Source of the DNA: Flavobacteriales bacterium BRH_c54
GTDB lineage: Bacteria; Bacteroidota; Bacteroidia; Flavobacteriales_E; Vicingaceae
Assembly: GCA_000961845.1 (NCBI GenBank)
Contig: LADZ01000053.1
Span: 1-50,494 of the forward strand
Reading direction: 5' to 3'
Length of the DNA stretch: 50,494 nt
Shown: positions 16,442 to 23,907 of the stretch, in pieces
Position numbering within the stretch: position 1 is the stretch's first letter
Layout of the letters: every line of letters starts with the position of its first letter
Notes under the pieces: generated by a model
The model's database searches: none
Told to the model about the DNA's origin: nothing
Seen by the model: the letters and a program-made list of their open reading frames with translations, nothing else
Made by a program: the position numbers and the translations under genes

Positions 16442-19186
16442 TTATCTGTTTAGATAAATGGTTCCTTTATAAATTGCTGATTCATCACCTAAATCAAGTA
16501 CATAGAAGTAAGTTCCTACAGGCAATTCATCTCCTCCAATTCTAATACCTGTTGAAGAGGTACCATCCCAAGTATTGGTATAAGGATTTGCTTCAAATAA
16601 TTTATCTCCCCAACGGTTAAAAACCATAAAAGAATTAGATGGGAATCTATCAATTCCTCTGATTACGAATAAATCATTTATGTCATCTCCATTCGGAGAA
16701 AATCCTTCAGGGATATTAAAATCATTATTAGGGTCATTTGGATCAATAGAATCACAATCATTTGTTACTTCAATAGTAAATGTTACGGGAGTGCCTTCAC
16801 AACCACCAAAACTTGGGGTTACTGTAATGGTTGCTAATTCTGTACTTGCTCCTGTATTAGTTGCAGTAAAAGCGTTTATGTTTCCACTACCACTTGCTGC
16901 TAATCCTATAGAAGTATTGTCGTTTGTCCAATTGTAAACAGCTCCAGGAGTATTTCCACTAAAGTTTATTGCTGCAGTTGTGTCGTTATTACACAAACTT
17001 TGACTAGCTACGGTATCAATAGTTGGAACTGGGGCTACAATTATTGTAAAACTAGTGCTAATTCCATTACATCCGTTTAGAGATGGTGTTACGGTAATTA
17101 ATGCGGTGTCTATAGTTGTACCATTATTAATAGCAGTAAATGAAGTAATGTTTCCATTTCCATTTGCTGCTAATCCTATAGTGGTATTGTTATTTGTCCA
17201 ATTAAAAGATGTTCCTACAATATTTCCATTAAAGTTTATTGGCGAGGTTGTTTCACCAGCACATAAACTTTGGTTGGGTATGGTATCAATTATTGGAACT
17301 GGATTTACTATTATTGTAAAACTAATGCTTGCACCAACACATCCATTTGCAGAAGGTGTTACGGTAATTAATGCGGTATCTATGGTTGTACCATTATTAG
17401 TAGCAGTAAAAGAAAGAATATCTCCATTTCCAGTTGCTGCTAACCCTATAGCGGTATTGTTGTTTGTCCAATTGTAGGTTGTTCCCAAAGGAGTTCCTGT
17501 AAAAATTATATTGGTTGTAGTATCATTATGGCAAACCATCTGATTACTTACACTATCAATTATAGGTGTTTCAACAACCTCTACTTGAAAATTTGCAGAA
17601 ACTGTTCCTGGTCCACAAGCACTACTACCCTGTACGGTAATGTTAAAAGTACCCGTTGTAGCGGTTGGACTAAAATCTACGGTAATACTATCGGTGTTAG
17701 CTCCAGAAATAATGGTTACTCCAAGAGGTAATGTCCATGAATAGCTAGTAGCATTGCTTATAGCAGATACATAGTAAACAATTCCTGTAGCACCCTGACA
17801 GACAGTATCGGGTCCCATTACAACTCCTGCAGCACCTGTAGTGCCTGAAGGGGTATTTACTTGGGCTGCGTAGGTGCTTAATGCCCCTACTGTTGTAAGA
17901 GCTCTTCCGTTAAGAATAACACCTGTAAACAAGTTAATTGCTCCTGCACATACAAAAGTTCCATTAAAAATAGAGAAGTTATTTATATCTACTGCACCAT
18001 CAATTTTCCAATACACATTTTGTGCTTGTGCTCCATTTAGTAATACTACGTTTGAAAATGTACTTGTTGCAAAAGCACCATTAATTTGGAAAATAAAAAC
18101 TGCATTGGGATTACCCTGTGCATCAAGATAAAGCGTATCGGTAAGTGACACTGCTCCGAGCATAAGGTAAGTATGTGGAGTAAGCACTAAATTATGACCA
18201 AAAATAGATGGCTCCATTAATTGAATATCGTAAGGTAAGGCGTTTAAATTATTGTAAACTACTAGTAAATCTGCCGCACACTGAGCGGTAGAACCATCAG
18301 GAATAGGGTGAATAGTTCCTGTAACTTTTAAAGGATCATAACCTAAAGCACTTCCTAAATTAGAACCTACATCGCCTATAACAAATGTGGCAAAATCATC
18401 CTGAACAGGACCATTTGAACTAAATATTGCATAACATTCTACTGAGTTTAGTACTGGTAAAGCAGGCCCAGTAAGTATAGGTCTTCCGCATCCTAAAGGA
18501 ATATAGATAGTAGTTTCATTAACAGATATAGCTGAGTTTATTGCAAAAGCTCGTCCTACTAATGAGTCATTTGCACCCATTAATATTGCTCCTTGAGTAA
18601 TAATAGTACCTTGTAAAGTTACTCCTACATCAACAGTAACAGCACCATCAACCATCCAAAACACATTACATGCTTGAGCTCCGTTTATTAATTTAACTTT
18701 AGAATTTGCAGATACATTTAATGCGCCATCTAATTGAAATATAAAAACTGCATTTGGGTTGTTTTGTGCATCTAAAATAAGATCTCCTGTAAACCAAATG
18801 GCTGCGTTTACAACGCTATGAACTCCAGAATTAAGAACAGTTCCACCTCCAAAAGGAGTTGCCATTACGTTCGTTGGTGTTAACCCTGCTAAATAAGCAT
18901 AGGCTGCATTTACATCAGTTGAGGCACTTGCAAAAGTAGTTCCTCCTTGGTAAAGAACACCATCTACATTTCCAAAACCTGAAATGGAAGCAGGTGCAGC
19001 ACCAATATCGCCAGTAACATGTGTTTTATAAAGTAAAGTGCTAGAGCTGGTTACTGCTCCTGCGGTAGATAAAATAGCAAAATCGGTTGCTGAGCCCAAA
19101 TTGGGGGGGGCTTGCCCTGAGCTTATTTTTGGAAAAGCCAAAAATGCAGCAAGCAATACGATTGTCAATAGTAAGTTGTTTTTCAT
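16442..19186 (-). CDS. Ice-binding-like adhesin: two DUF3494 domains, PKD/Ig-like repeats, T9SS type B sorting domain
   Basis: I chose the ATG at 19186 (914 residues) over one 13 codons upstream because it begins a clean signal peptide (MKNNLLLTIVLLAAFLAFPK). Two DUF3494 domains follow (about 25-235 and 240-440; LILDAQNNPNAVFIFQLDG, LINGAQACNVFWMVDGAVTV; LYLDAQGNPNAVFIFQING, LNGAQAQNVYWKIDGAVDIN). An Ig/PKD-like region contains three near-repeats of about 84 residues with the core YNWTNNNTAIGLAA-GNG. The end is a CHU_C/type B sorting domain (IPEGFSPNGDDINDLFVI, FNRWGDKLFE, GTYFYVLDLG). It heads an operon with SprF and OmpA genes, its probable export partners. Regulon promoter B lies 36 bp upstream. 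Confidence 0.92.
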   Translation of the reverse strand: MKNNLLLTIVLLAAFLAFPKISSGQAPPNLGSATDFAILSTAGAVTSSSTLLYKTHVTGDIGAAPASISGFGNVDGVLYQGGTTFASASTDVNAAYAYLAGLTPTNVMATPFGGGTVLNSGVHSVVNAAIWFTGDLILDAQNNPNAVFIFQLDGALNVSANSKVKLINGAQACNVFWMVDGAVTVDVGVTLQGTIITQGAILMGANDSLVGRAFAINSAISVNETTIYIPLGCGRPILTGPALPVLNSVECYAIFSSNGPVQDDFATFVIGDVGSNLGSALGYDPLKVTGTIHPIPDGSTAQCAADLLVVYNNLNALPYDIQLMEPSIFGHNLVLTPHTYLMLGAVSLTDTLYLDAQGNPNAVFIFQINGAFATSTFSNVVLLNGAQAQNVYWKIDGAVDINNFSIFNGTFVCAGAINLFTGVILNGRALTTVGALSTYAAQVNTPSGTTGAAGVVMGPDTVCQGATGIVYYVSAISNATSYSWTLPLGVTIISGANTDSITVDFSPTATTGTFNITVQGSSACGPGTVSANFQVEVVETPIIDSVSNQMVCHNDTTTNIIFTGTPLGTTYNWTNNNTAIGLAATGNGDILSFTATNNGTTIDTALITVTPSANGCVGASISFTIIVNPVPIIDTIPNQSLCAGETTSPINFNGNIVGTSFNWTNNNTTIGLAANGNGNITSFTAINNGTTIDTALITVTPSLNGCNGISTSFTIIVAPVPTIDTVASQSLCNNDTTAAINFSGNTPGAVYNWTNDNTSIGLAASGSGNINAFTATNTGASTELATITVTPSFGGCEGTPVTFTIEVTNDCDSIDPNDPNNDFNIPEGFSPNGDDINDLFVIRGIDRFPSNSFMVFNRWGDKLFEANPYTNTWDGTSSTGIRIGGDELPVGTYFYVLDLGDESAIYKGTIYLNR

Positions 19187-19222
19187 AATGTTGTATTTAA
19201 ATGTGAATTTGTTTTCACCTGG

Positions 19223-19282
19223 CAAAGGTGAGTTACATTTTAAGCTAATGAGTTACATAACTTTTTAAATAAGTTACATAAT
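19223..19282 (-). promoter_or_regulatory. Regulon promoter B
   Basis: In gene direction: ATTATGTAAC (19282-19273), GTTATGTAAC (19261-19252) 21 bp later, 21 bp, then CACCTTTG (19230-19223). It drives the type B ice-binding/SprF/OmpA operon; the ATG is 36 bp beyond the -7 box. Confidence 0.87.
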
Positions 19283-19300
19283 TCATTGATTTTTGCAGAA

Positions 19301-19331
19301 ATACACCTCTCCTTAATAAGGAAAAGTGTAT
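19301..19331 (-). terminator. Possible hairpin terminator after the YtxH/holin-like group
   Basis: ATACAC (19301-19306) pairs with GTGTAT (19326-19331), and TCCTT with AAGGA inside, giving an interrupted stem. The downstream T content on the minus strand is weak. It lies 35 bp past the last gene of that group and just before promoter B. Confidence 0.4.
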
Positions 19332-19365
19332 GTTATTTTAAGGTGGGTTCTATAAATTGATTTTT

Positions 19366-19746
19366 TTATGCTTTCTTTTCAAAGACAACACTGAGGATGT
19401 CCATAAACTTTGTTCTGATATCATCAGCATTTTTGGAAACCACACTTGTAACTCCCATTTGAAGAAAGCTACCTAAGATTTGTTTTAGGGGATTATTGGT
19501 TGACCCTACAGCTAATTTTTTTGAGAAATAGCCGGCAGCTAAACTTATGGAAGTGTTTAATAAATCTTCTTTAAAATCAGGAGCTGTAACCAACTCTTTA
19601 AAAGTACTTCTTATAAAGTTGATTGGTTTTATACTTTCGTAAGTTAAATTAAATTGTTCTTTTAATAAAATTGCTTCTTGAGTTTGTTTGTTTTCAAGCA
19701 ACAAAATAGCTGCGTTCAGTTCGGTAATATTTGATATTGTTCCCAT
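19366..19746 (-). CDS. Hypothetical protein in YtxH/holin-like stress cluster
   Basis: The 126-residue protein is not a family I can name. It is largely helical, with no signal peptide; a Gly/Ala-containing stretch (LLNTSISLAAGYFSKKLAVG) and FLQMGVTSVVSKNA could be weakly amphipathic or membrane-associated. It begins 1 bp after the holin-like gene ends, so the two are almost certainly cotranscribed and translationally coupled. Similar small proteins accompany YtxH and holin-like genes in other Bacteroidota, from memory of neighbourhoods, which suggests a shared envelope-stress role. It ends the local transcription group. Confidence 0.7.
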   Translation of the reverse strand: MGTISNITELNAAILLLENKQTQEAILLKEQFNLTYESIKPINFIRSTFKELVTAPDFKEDLLNTSISLAAGYFSKKLAVGSTNNPLKQILGSFLQMGVTSVVSKNADDIRTKFMDILSVVFEKKA

Positions 19747-19747
19747 T

Positions 19748-20095
19748 TTATTTTTTATTAAAAATTTCTGAGATGATTGAATTACTTACTTTACGTTTTA
19801 TAAAATTGTGCAAGAAATAAAACAAAACACCTCCTAACACAATATAAAAAGTAGCAACACACAAAAAGCCTAAATAAGGTTTCCCTAATAAATCGCCTAA
19901 CCATAGAGCTAATCCAATACTTGCAAAAACCAAAAACATAGAAAGAACAATAACAACAGCTCCACGAGATACAAAAGTTGAAACAACCTCTGCAGTTTTG
20001 CTTATTGTTTTGAGTTTATACAACTCAAAACTTGTTTTTCCATAATCTTCAATTTTTTCAAACAAAGGTTCTATATGATTAAATGTATTTCCCAT
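19748..20095 (-). CDS. Phage-holin-superfamily-like small membrane protein (stress cluster)
   Basis: The 115-residue protein has an N-terminal helix (HIEPLFEKIEDYGKTSFELY) and two adjacent membrane segments (about 46-68 and 74-97; IVLSMFLVFASIGLALWLG, FLCVATFYIVLGGVLFYFLH), then a basic tail. This matches the 'phage holin family' or Holin-X-like proteins that are chromosomal in Bacteroidota and unrelated to lysis. There are no phage genes around it. It sits between the YtxH gene and a coupled hypothetical gene, a common arrangement with general-stress proteins. Confidence 0.78.
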   Translation of the reverse strand: MGNTFNHIEPLFEKIEDYGKTSFELYKLKTISKTAEVVSTFVSRGAVVIVLSMFLVFASIGLALWLGDLLGKPYLGFLCVATFYIVLGGVLFYFLHNFIKRKVSNSIISEIFNKK

Positions 20096-20132
20096 TTTTT
20101 ATAGTATGCTAAAAAGATGTTTTTGAAATTAA

Positions 20133-20402
20133 TTATTTAACGCCATCATTGCTAAATGCTTCGGCTTTACCTTTTACTTTTTCGTAAGCTTCTGTAGCTT
20201 CTTCTTTTCCTTCTTGAAATTTGTCAGCAACATCATCCATTAAACTTTCAAATTTCTTTTTTAAGTCGTTAACGGTATCAGAGCTTTTTTTCGCAATTTT
20301 TTTTCTTGTTACTGATCCTTTGTCTGGTGCAAATAATACACCTAAGATTGCACCAGCGGCTGCGCCTGCTAATACACCTACTAAAATTTTTCCTGTGTTC
20401 AT
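20133..20402 (-). CDS. YtxH domain-containing protein
   Basis: The 89-residue protein has the YtxH signature: a Gly/Ala-rich hydrophobic segment ([20 protein letters not shown]) followed by [17 protein letters not shown] and an amphipathic helix ([19 protein letters not shown]). YtxH proteins are small membrane-associated proteins linked to general stress responses in Bacillus. Length is typical. It stands 34 bp downstream of a small lmo0937-like gene and 37 bp upstream of the holin-like gene, all on the same strand. Confidence 0.88.
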   Translation of the reverse strand: MNTGKILVGVLAGAAAGAILGVLFAPDKGSVTRKKIAKKSSDTVNDLKKKFESLMDDVADKFQEGKEEATEAYEKVKGKAEAFSNDGVK

Positions 20403-20436
20403 AATATTGAGTTTTAAATGGTTTGTAATTTTTTTT

Positions 20437-20583
20437 CTATTTACCTCTAATTACTCTTAGTATTACTGCAATAAGTGCTATTACTAAGAGTATATGGATA
20501 ATTCCTCCTGCATTATATCCTAAGAAACCTATTGCCCAGAGGATTACTAAAATAATGGCAGCAGTATAAAGTATATTTCCCAT
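20437..20583 (-). CDS. lmo0937-like small membrane protein (DUF5670-type)
   Basis: This 48-codon gene starts at ATG 20583 and ends TAG at 20437. The product begins [20 protein letters not shown], continues [20 protein letters not shown] and ends ILRVIRGK: two membrane helices around a GYNAGG turn. This is the pattern of lmo0937 family membrane proteins, which are frequent beside YtxH and CsbD stress genes. Function unknown. It lies just after a strong hairpin and before ytxH. Confidence 0.85.
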   Translation of the reverse strand: MGNILYTAAIILVILWAIGFLGYNAGGIIHILLVIALIAVILRVIRGK

Positions 20584-20635
20584 GATTTTTATTTTTTAAT
20601 TTGTGAGTATTAATTTGTTTTAAATAAAGTTACAA

Positions 20636-20655
20636 GGTGCTTATTGCTAAGCACC
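20636..20655 (-). terminator. Hairpin downstream of the outer-membrane barrel gene
   Basis: GGTGCTTA (20636-20643) and TAAGCACC (20648-20655) form a perfect 8-bp stem with a 4-nt loop. On the minus strand it is followed by TTGTAACTTTATTT, a poor but T-rich tail. It probably separates the promoter C transcript from the lmo0937/ytxH genes or attenuates read-through into them. Confidence 0.7.
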
Positions 20656-20709
20656 TCATAACTTCGCCTTACTAAAAACTAAATTAAATAAGAGCTGTTT
20701 AACTACTTT

Positions 20710-21339
20710 TTAAAACTTGAAACCAACTGTGGCTTGTAACCAGGTGTTTTTGTAACGAGGAGTGCTTGATGTTCCATCGCCTTTGTTATCTTGTAAATCC
20801 CATGCAGCTCTTGCTCCAATTACAAAATGATTAATGTTAATGTCTAAACCAAAAGAAGCTCCCAATGTGTTTTTACGAATATTTTCATTTTCAAATTCAT
20901 CTTCTTGCTCAGTGTTAAGAAATGACGATTCAAATTTATCTTTTCTAGACATTAAATAAGAGAATTGTGGACCTGCAACTATGGTTAAAAATGAAGAAGG
21001 TTTTAAAGCTAAATAGATGGGAATATCTATATAGTTGGTTGTTCTGGTAAATTCATATTCTGAACCTAAAACACTACCTGTTGCTTTAAATCCTTTTTGA
21101 GAAAATAATACCTCTGGTTGAATTCCTATGTATGTTCCAATTGGAATAGCAAGGAATGCTCCTGCTGCTAATCCTAATTTAGGATCTGCATCAAATTCTT
21201 CTCCTTCAGTATCATAAACATTGGCATAGTTCATCCCTATTTTTGCCCCAATGTGTATTTTTTCTCTATCATCGTCTTGTGCATATCCATTAACGGTAAT
21301 AAACGTTAATGCGATTGCCATTATTCCTAATTTTTTCAT
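20710..21339 (-). CDS. Porin-family outer membrane beta-barrel protein
   Basis: The 209-residue protein has a signal peptide (MKKLGIMAIALTFITVNGYA before QDDD) and alternating aromatic strands typical of the small OMP beta-barrel (PorT-like, OMP_b-brl_2) family: HIGAKIGMNYANVYD, LGLAAGAFLAIPIG, IGIQPEVLFSQKGF, YIDIPIYLALKP, FLTIVAGPQFSYLMS and a terminal Phe (ATVGFKF) expected for BAM recognition. The role is unknown. It follows the lipoprotein gene at 21379 by 39 bp and is likely cotranscribed from promoter C. Confidence 0.88.
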   Translation of the reverse strand: MKKLGIMAIALTFITVNGYAQDDDREKIHIGAKIGMNYANVYDTEGEEFDADPKLGLAAGAFLAIPIGTYIGIQPEVLFSQKGFKATGSVLGSEYEFTRTTNYIDIPIYLALKPSSFLTIVAGPQFSYLMSRKDKFESSFLNTEQEDEFENENIRKNTLGASFGLDININHFVIGARAAWDLQDNKGDGTSSTPRYKNTWLQATVGFKF

Positions 21340-21378
21340 ATCTATTATTTTTAATACTAATTAATACTAATTGGTTTG

Positions 21379-21822
21379 TTATTTTTTGGTGTTGTTAACG
21401 GTTAAGTCAGTAAACGCTTTCCCTAATTCGTCCATATCATGGCTAAATTCAGTTTTAAACGCTTCCCATTTTTGTTTTCCATCCGCTTGGTAATCGTCCA
21501 TTTTCTTTCCCATATCGCTGTTTTTTTGTTCTAACTCAGCAATTTGTTTTTTGTATTCGGCTTTAACCTCTTTTTTTTCATTTTCTATTCTTAAATTGAA
21601 GTCCGCAATACTTTTGTTGTTTGCTGCAATTTTATCAGCTGTTTCCATTCTGTAATTTTCAATATCAAATAGATAGGCATCATTTGCTTCTTTAAGTTCT
21701 TTGTCTGCATCTTTTACAGCTTGTTCGGCATTTTCTACTTTTTCGGCTGAAGAATTACAACTTGTAAATACCGTTCCTGTAATAAGTGCAACTACTGTAA
21801 TTGCTAAAATTGTTTTGTTCAT
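21379..21822 (-). CDS. Coiled-coil lipoprotein
   Basis: The 147-residue protein has a lipoprotein signal (MNKTILAITVVALITGTVFT followed by SC; Cys21-22 region) and an almost fully helical, charged body (AEKVENAEQAVKDADKELKE; KKEVKAEYKKQIAELEQKNS; MGKKMDDYQADGKQKWEAFK). It is probably a periplasm-facing coiled coil anchored in a membrane, reminiscent of Lpp-like or stress-linked spacers, but I do not recognise a named family. It is the first gene after regulon promoter C, which places it in the proposed stress regulon together with the downstream barrel gene. Confidence 0.82.
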   Translation of the reverse strand: MNKTILAITVVALITGTVFTSCNSSAEKVENAEQAVKDADKELKEANDAYLFDIENYRMETADKIAANNKSIADFNLRIENEKKEVKAEYKKQIAELEQKNSDMGKKMDDYQADGKQKWEAFKTEFSHDMDELGKAFTDLTVNNTKK

Positions 21823-21860
21823 GGTTTCATTTTTTTAATTGTGAAGTAATTTTCACTTGG

Positions 21861-21920
21861 CAAAGGTGAGATGCTTTAAGAGGTATTTTGTTATGTAATT
21901 TTATAAATTTGTTACATAAT
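21861..21920 (-). promoter_or_regulatory. Regulon promoter C
   Basis: In gene direction: ATTATGTAAC (21920-21911), ATTACATAAC (21899-21890) 21 bp later, 21 bp, then CACCTTTG (21868-21861). The ATG of the coiled-coil lipoprotein gene is 38 bp beyond. The proximal copy has the central CA/TG inverted, consistent with a palindromic site. Confidence 0.85.
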
Positions 21921-21940
21921 TAACTTGTTTTCAGTATTAT

Positions 21941-22507
21941 TTATAAGTGGAAAGCCAGTCCCACTTTAGACACACCAGTAGATAAATCTAAAAATGCTCC
22001 TAATGTATTATTAAAATGATATTCTGCACCTATATGTAAATCTAAGTATAAAGCACTTCCTCTTCGGTAATAATCTTTATCTCCATAATAATCTCTATCC
22101 CAACTAGATTTAACAATTGCAAAACCAAGTGATCCTGCAAGATAAAAATCCCACTTATCATTTGCTCCTAATAAACTATCGAAATAATAAGATCCTTTTA
22201 CACCAACTGGAATAACTGTTTCTCTATAAGTATAAAATCTTTCGGGGTTATTATTGTTTCCCCAATTGTATCTTTTAGAATAAGAATAAAAACTAACAAA
22301 AGGAGCTAAAGTAAAATTGTTAGCTACATCAATTTCATAGTTTAGTTGAAAAACAGGTAAGGTATGACCTACATAACTATAGTATCCAGAATAGCCACCT
22401 ATTCCCAATCCTAAATTTAGTGTGTTTCCATATTTTTCTTGTGCTGAAGCATTAAAATGCGTCAAACAAAAAGTGAATAACAGTTGTAAGATTACTTTTT
22501 TACTCAT
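21941..22507 (-). CDS. Outer membrane beta-barrel protein
   Basis: I chose the ATG at 22507 (188 residues) because it begins a signal peptide (MSKKVILQLLFTFCLTHFNA then SAQEKYG). A start at 22606 would add 33 polar residues, most of them encoded by an inserted repeat. The body is aromatic and Gly-rich with barrel-like strands (LNLGLGIGGYSGYYSYVGHT, FTLAPFVSFYSYSKRYNWG, WDFYLAGSLGFAIVKSSW, ALYLDLHIGAEYHFN). It ends STGVSKVGLAFHL. The family is otherwise unknown. It has its own regulon-type promoter (D), and promoter C begins 20 bp past its stop. Confidence 0.8.
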   Translation of the reverse strand: MSKKVILQLLFTFCLTHFNASAQEKYGNTLNLGLGIGGYSGYYSYVGHTLPVFQLNYEIDVANNFTLAPFVSFYSYSKRYNWGNNNNPERFYTYRETVIPVGVKGSYYFDSLLGANDKWDFYLAGSLGFAIVKSSWDRDYYGDKDYYRRGSALYLDLHIGAEYHFNNTLGAFLDLSTGVSKVGLAFHL

Positions 22508-22560
22508 TTTTTTAAATTTTAAGTTTTTGTATGACTCATTTGTCTTTATTTTTTTTGTAA

Positions 22561-22604
22561 GTATTCGTGAGTTCGCTGTGCTCAGTTCGTGAAACTTCGT
22601 ATTC
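22561..22604. repeat. Small repeat in a 5' leader, flanked by 6-bp direct repeats
   Basis: A 32-bp block containing GAGTTCGCTGTGCTCAGTTC lies between direct repeats GTATTC (22561-22566 and 22599-22604). It lies in the leader between promoter D and the barrel gene and lengthens that leader to about 135 nt against 30-40 nt for the other regulon members. Similar TTCGCTGTGCTCAG sequences recur in Flavobacteria from memory. The 6-bp repeats look like a target-site duplication. Confidence 0.55.
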
Positions 22605-22648
22605 ATTTTAATTAGTTTTTAGCTTATGATTGATTTATCATAACATAA

Positions 22649-22708
22649 CAAAGGTGATTACTATTGGTCCGTAAGTTGTTACACAACTATTCATAAATGT
22701 TGTAAAAT
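22649..22708 (-). promoter_or_regulatory. Regulon promoter D
   Basis: In gene direction: ATTTTACAAC (22708-22699, the most diverged copy), GTTGTGTAAC (22687-22678) 21 bp later, 21 bp, then CACCTTTG (22656-22649). It precedes the outer membrane barrel gene at 21941-22507. The flank GCGTGAATT matches site E. Confidence 0.8.
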
Positions 22709-22734
22709 TCACGCTTTTTATAAGGAATAGTTTT

Positions 22735-23823
22735 TTATTTGATAAGCTTACTTACCTGTTTTTGAATCTTTTTAACCAATGGTATTTCTTTTTTTCTAAC
22801 CACTATCTCACCTATTAAATATCCATAAGGTTTTAATGATGCTACATTATCGAACACTATTTTTAAAATAGCGATGGTGGGTATGGCAATAAAAATACCT
22901 GGAATACCCCAAAGCAGTTCTGCAATAATTAATGCAATAATGGTAGCAAATGGATTTATTTTTACTTGCGAACCAACAATAAGAGGCTCTAATACCCAAC
23001 CTTGTATTAATTGTACTATGCCATAAGTTGCAGCAATTCCTCCTAACATTGGTAAACTTGCTCCATTAACTGCCGCAACCAACAAGGTAAGTGTTGTGCC
23101 TATAATGTTTCCAACAAAGGGAATAACTTCTAATAACCCACATAGAATGGCAAAAAATAGTGCATTTTTTACACCCAAAATACTAAATCCAATAAAATAC
23201 ATTACCCATAATACACTAATCATTTTAGCGAGTCCAAGTAAGTATTGTTGAGAAACTCTTGTGCTGTGAAAAATTACTTTTTCTACTTCTTTTTTTTTGG
23301 TTGAAGGATAGAGCTTAATTAAGAAGTTTTTTAAATGAGACCTATAATAAATGATACAAAAAACGTAAACCAAAATAAGAATAAATTGGGTTAATATACT
23401 AGTTATAGAGCCTGCTATCAATTTTATAAAATCAGCTACAAAAGGTTGCTGTTCTTTTAATGCTGATACTTGGTTTTCTGTGGAGATGCCAAAATGAAAC
23501 AATATGTATTGTTGGGCTCTATAAAATTGATAGACTGTTTTTTCCTTTATAAGGGCGAAATCTTTTACTAATTCATTAAGCTGCCAAGCGAGTAAAAAAC
23601 CAATAGCTGTTACCACTATCAACATCGTTATTAGACAAATAAGGGCTGCTAACCCTTTGGGTATTTTTTTACTTTCTAACCATTTACTAAAAGGCAAAAA
23701 AAGTGTTGCCAAAACACCTCCTATTAACAATGGAATTAAGAATCCTTGAGCGTAATATAATCCTGCAAAAACAAGAAATAACACTACTATTTTTTTTATG
23801 ATGGAAATGGAAGTTATGGTCAT
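22735..23823 (-). CDS. AI-2E family transporter (PerM/YdiK-like permease)
   Basis: The 362-residue protein has about seven to eight membrane segments (for example IVVLFLVFAGLYYAQGFLIP, LICLITMLIVVTAIGFLLAW) and family marks in the C-terminal half: ILCGLLEVIPFVGNIIG, VQLIQGWVLEPLIVGSQVKI and PTIAILKIVFDNV. The superfamily covers putative quorum-signal exporters and Na+/H+ antiporters, so the substrate is open. It has no regulon-type promoter of its own. A bidirectional terminator separates it from the upstream ice-binding lipoprotein gene. Confidence 0.9.
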   Translation of the reverse strand: MTITSISIIKKIVVLFLVFAGLYYAQGFLIPLLIGGVLATLFLPFSKWLESKKIPKGLAALICLITMLIVVTAIGFLLAWQLNELVKDFALIKEKTVYQFYRAQQYILFHFGISTENQVSALKEQQPFVADFIKLIAGSITSILTQFILILVYVFCIIYYRSHLKNFLIKLYPSTKKKEVEKVIFHSTRVSQQYLLGLAKMISVLWVMYFIGFSILGVKNALFFAILCGLLEVIPFVGNIIGTTLTLLVAAVNGASLPMLGGIAATYGIVQLIQGWVLEPLIVGSQVKINPFATIIALIIAELLWGIPGIFIAIPTIAILKIVFDNVASLKPYGYLIGEIVVRKKEIPLVKKIQKQVSKLIK

Positions 23824-23855
23824 CTTTTAGATTTTAAATAACACTAGTTGGATAC

Positions 23856-23890
23856 AAAAAAAGCATTGCTTGATTAGCAATGCTTTTTTG
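23856..23890. terminator. Strong bidirectional-type terminator
   Basis: AGCATTGCT (23862-23870) and AGCAATGCT (23876-23884) form a perfect 9-bp stem with 5-nt loop, with an A-run before and a T-run after. It ends the transcript of the ice-binding lipoprotein gene (stop at 23908) on the minus strand. Confidence 0.9.
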
Positions 23891-23907
23891 TTTATTTAAT
23901 ACAATGT

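Noticed and set aside
17055-17477. 140-codon plus-strand frame within the type B ice-binding gene
   Set aside because: It is opposite the PKD-like repeats and its own internal repetition merely mirrors them.
19748-20095. Prophage indicated by a holin-like protein
   Set aside because: There are no other phage genes, and holin-superfamily-like proteins next to YtxH genes are ordinary chromosomal stress proteins in Bacteroidota.
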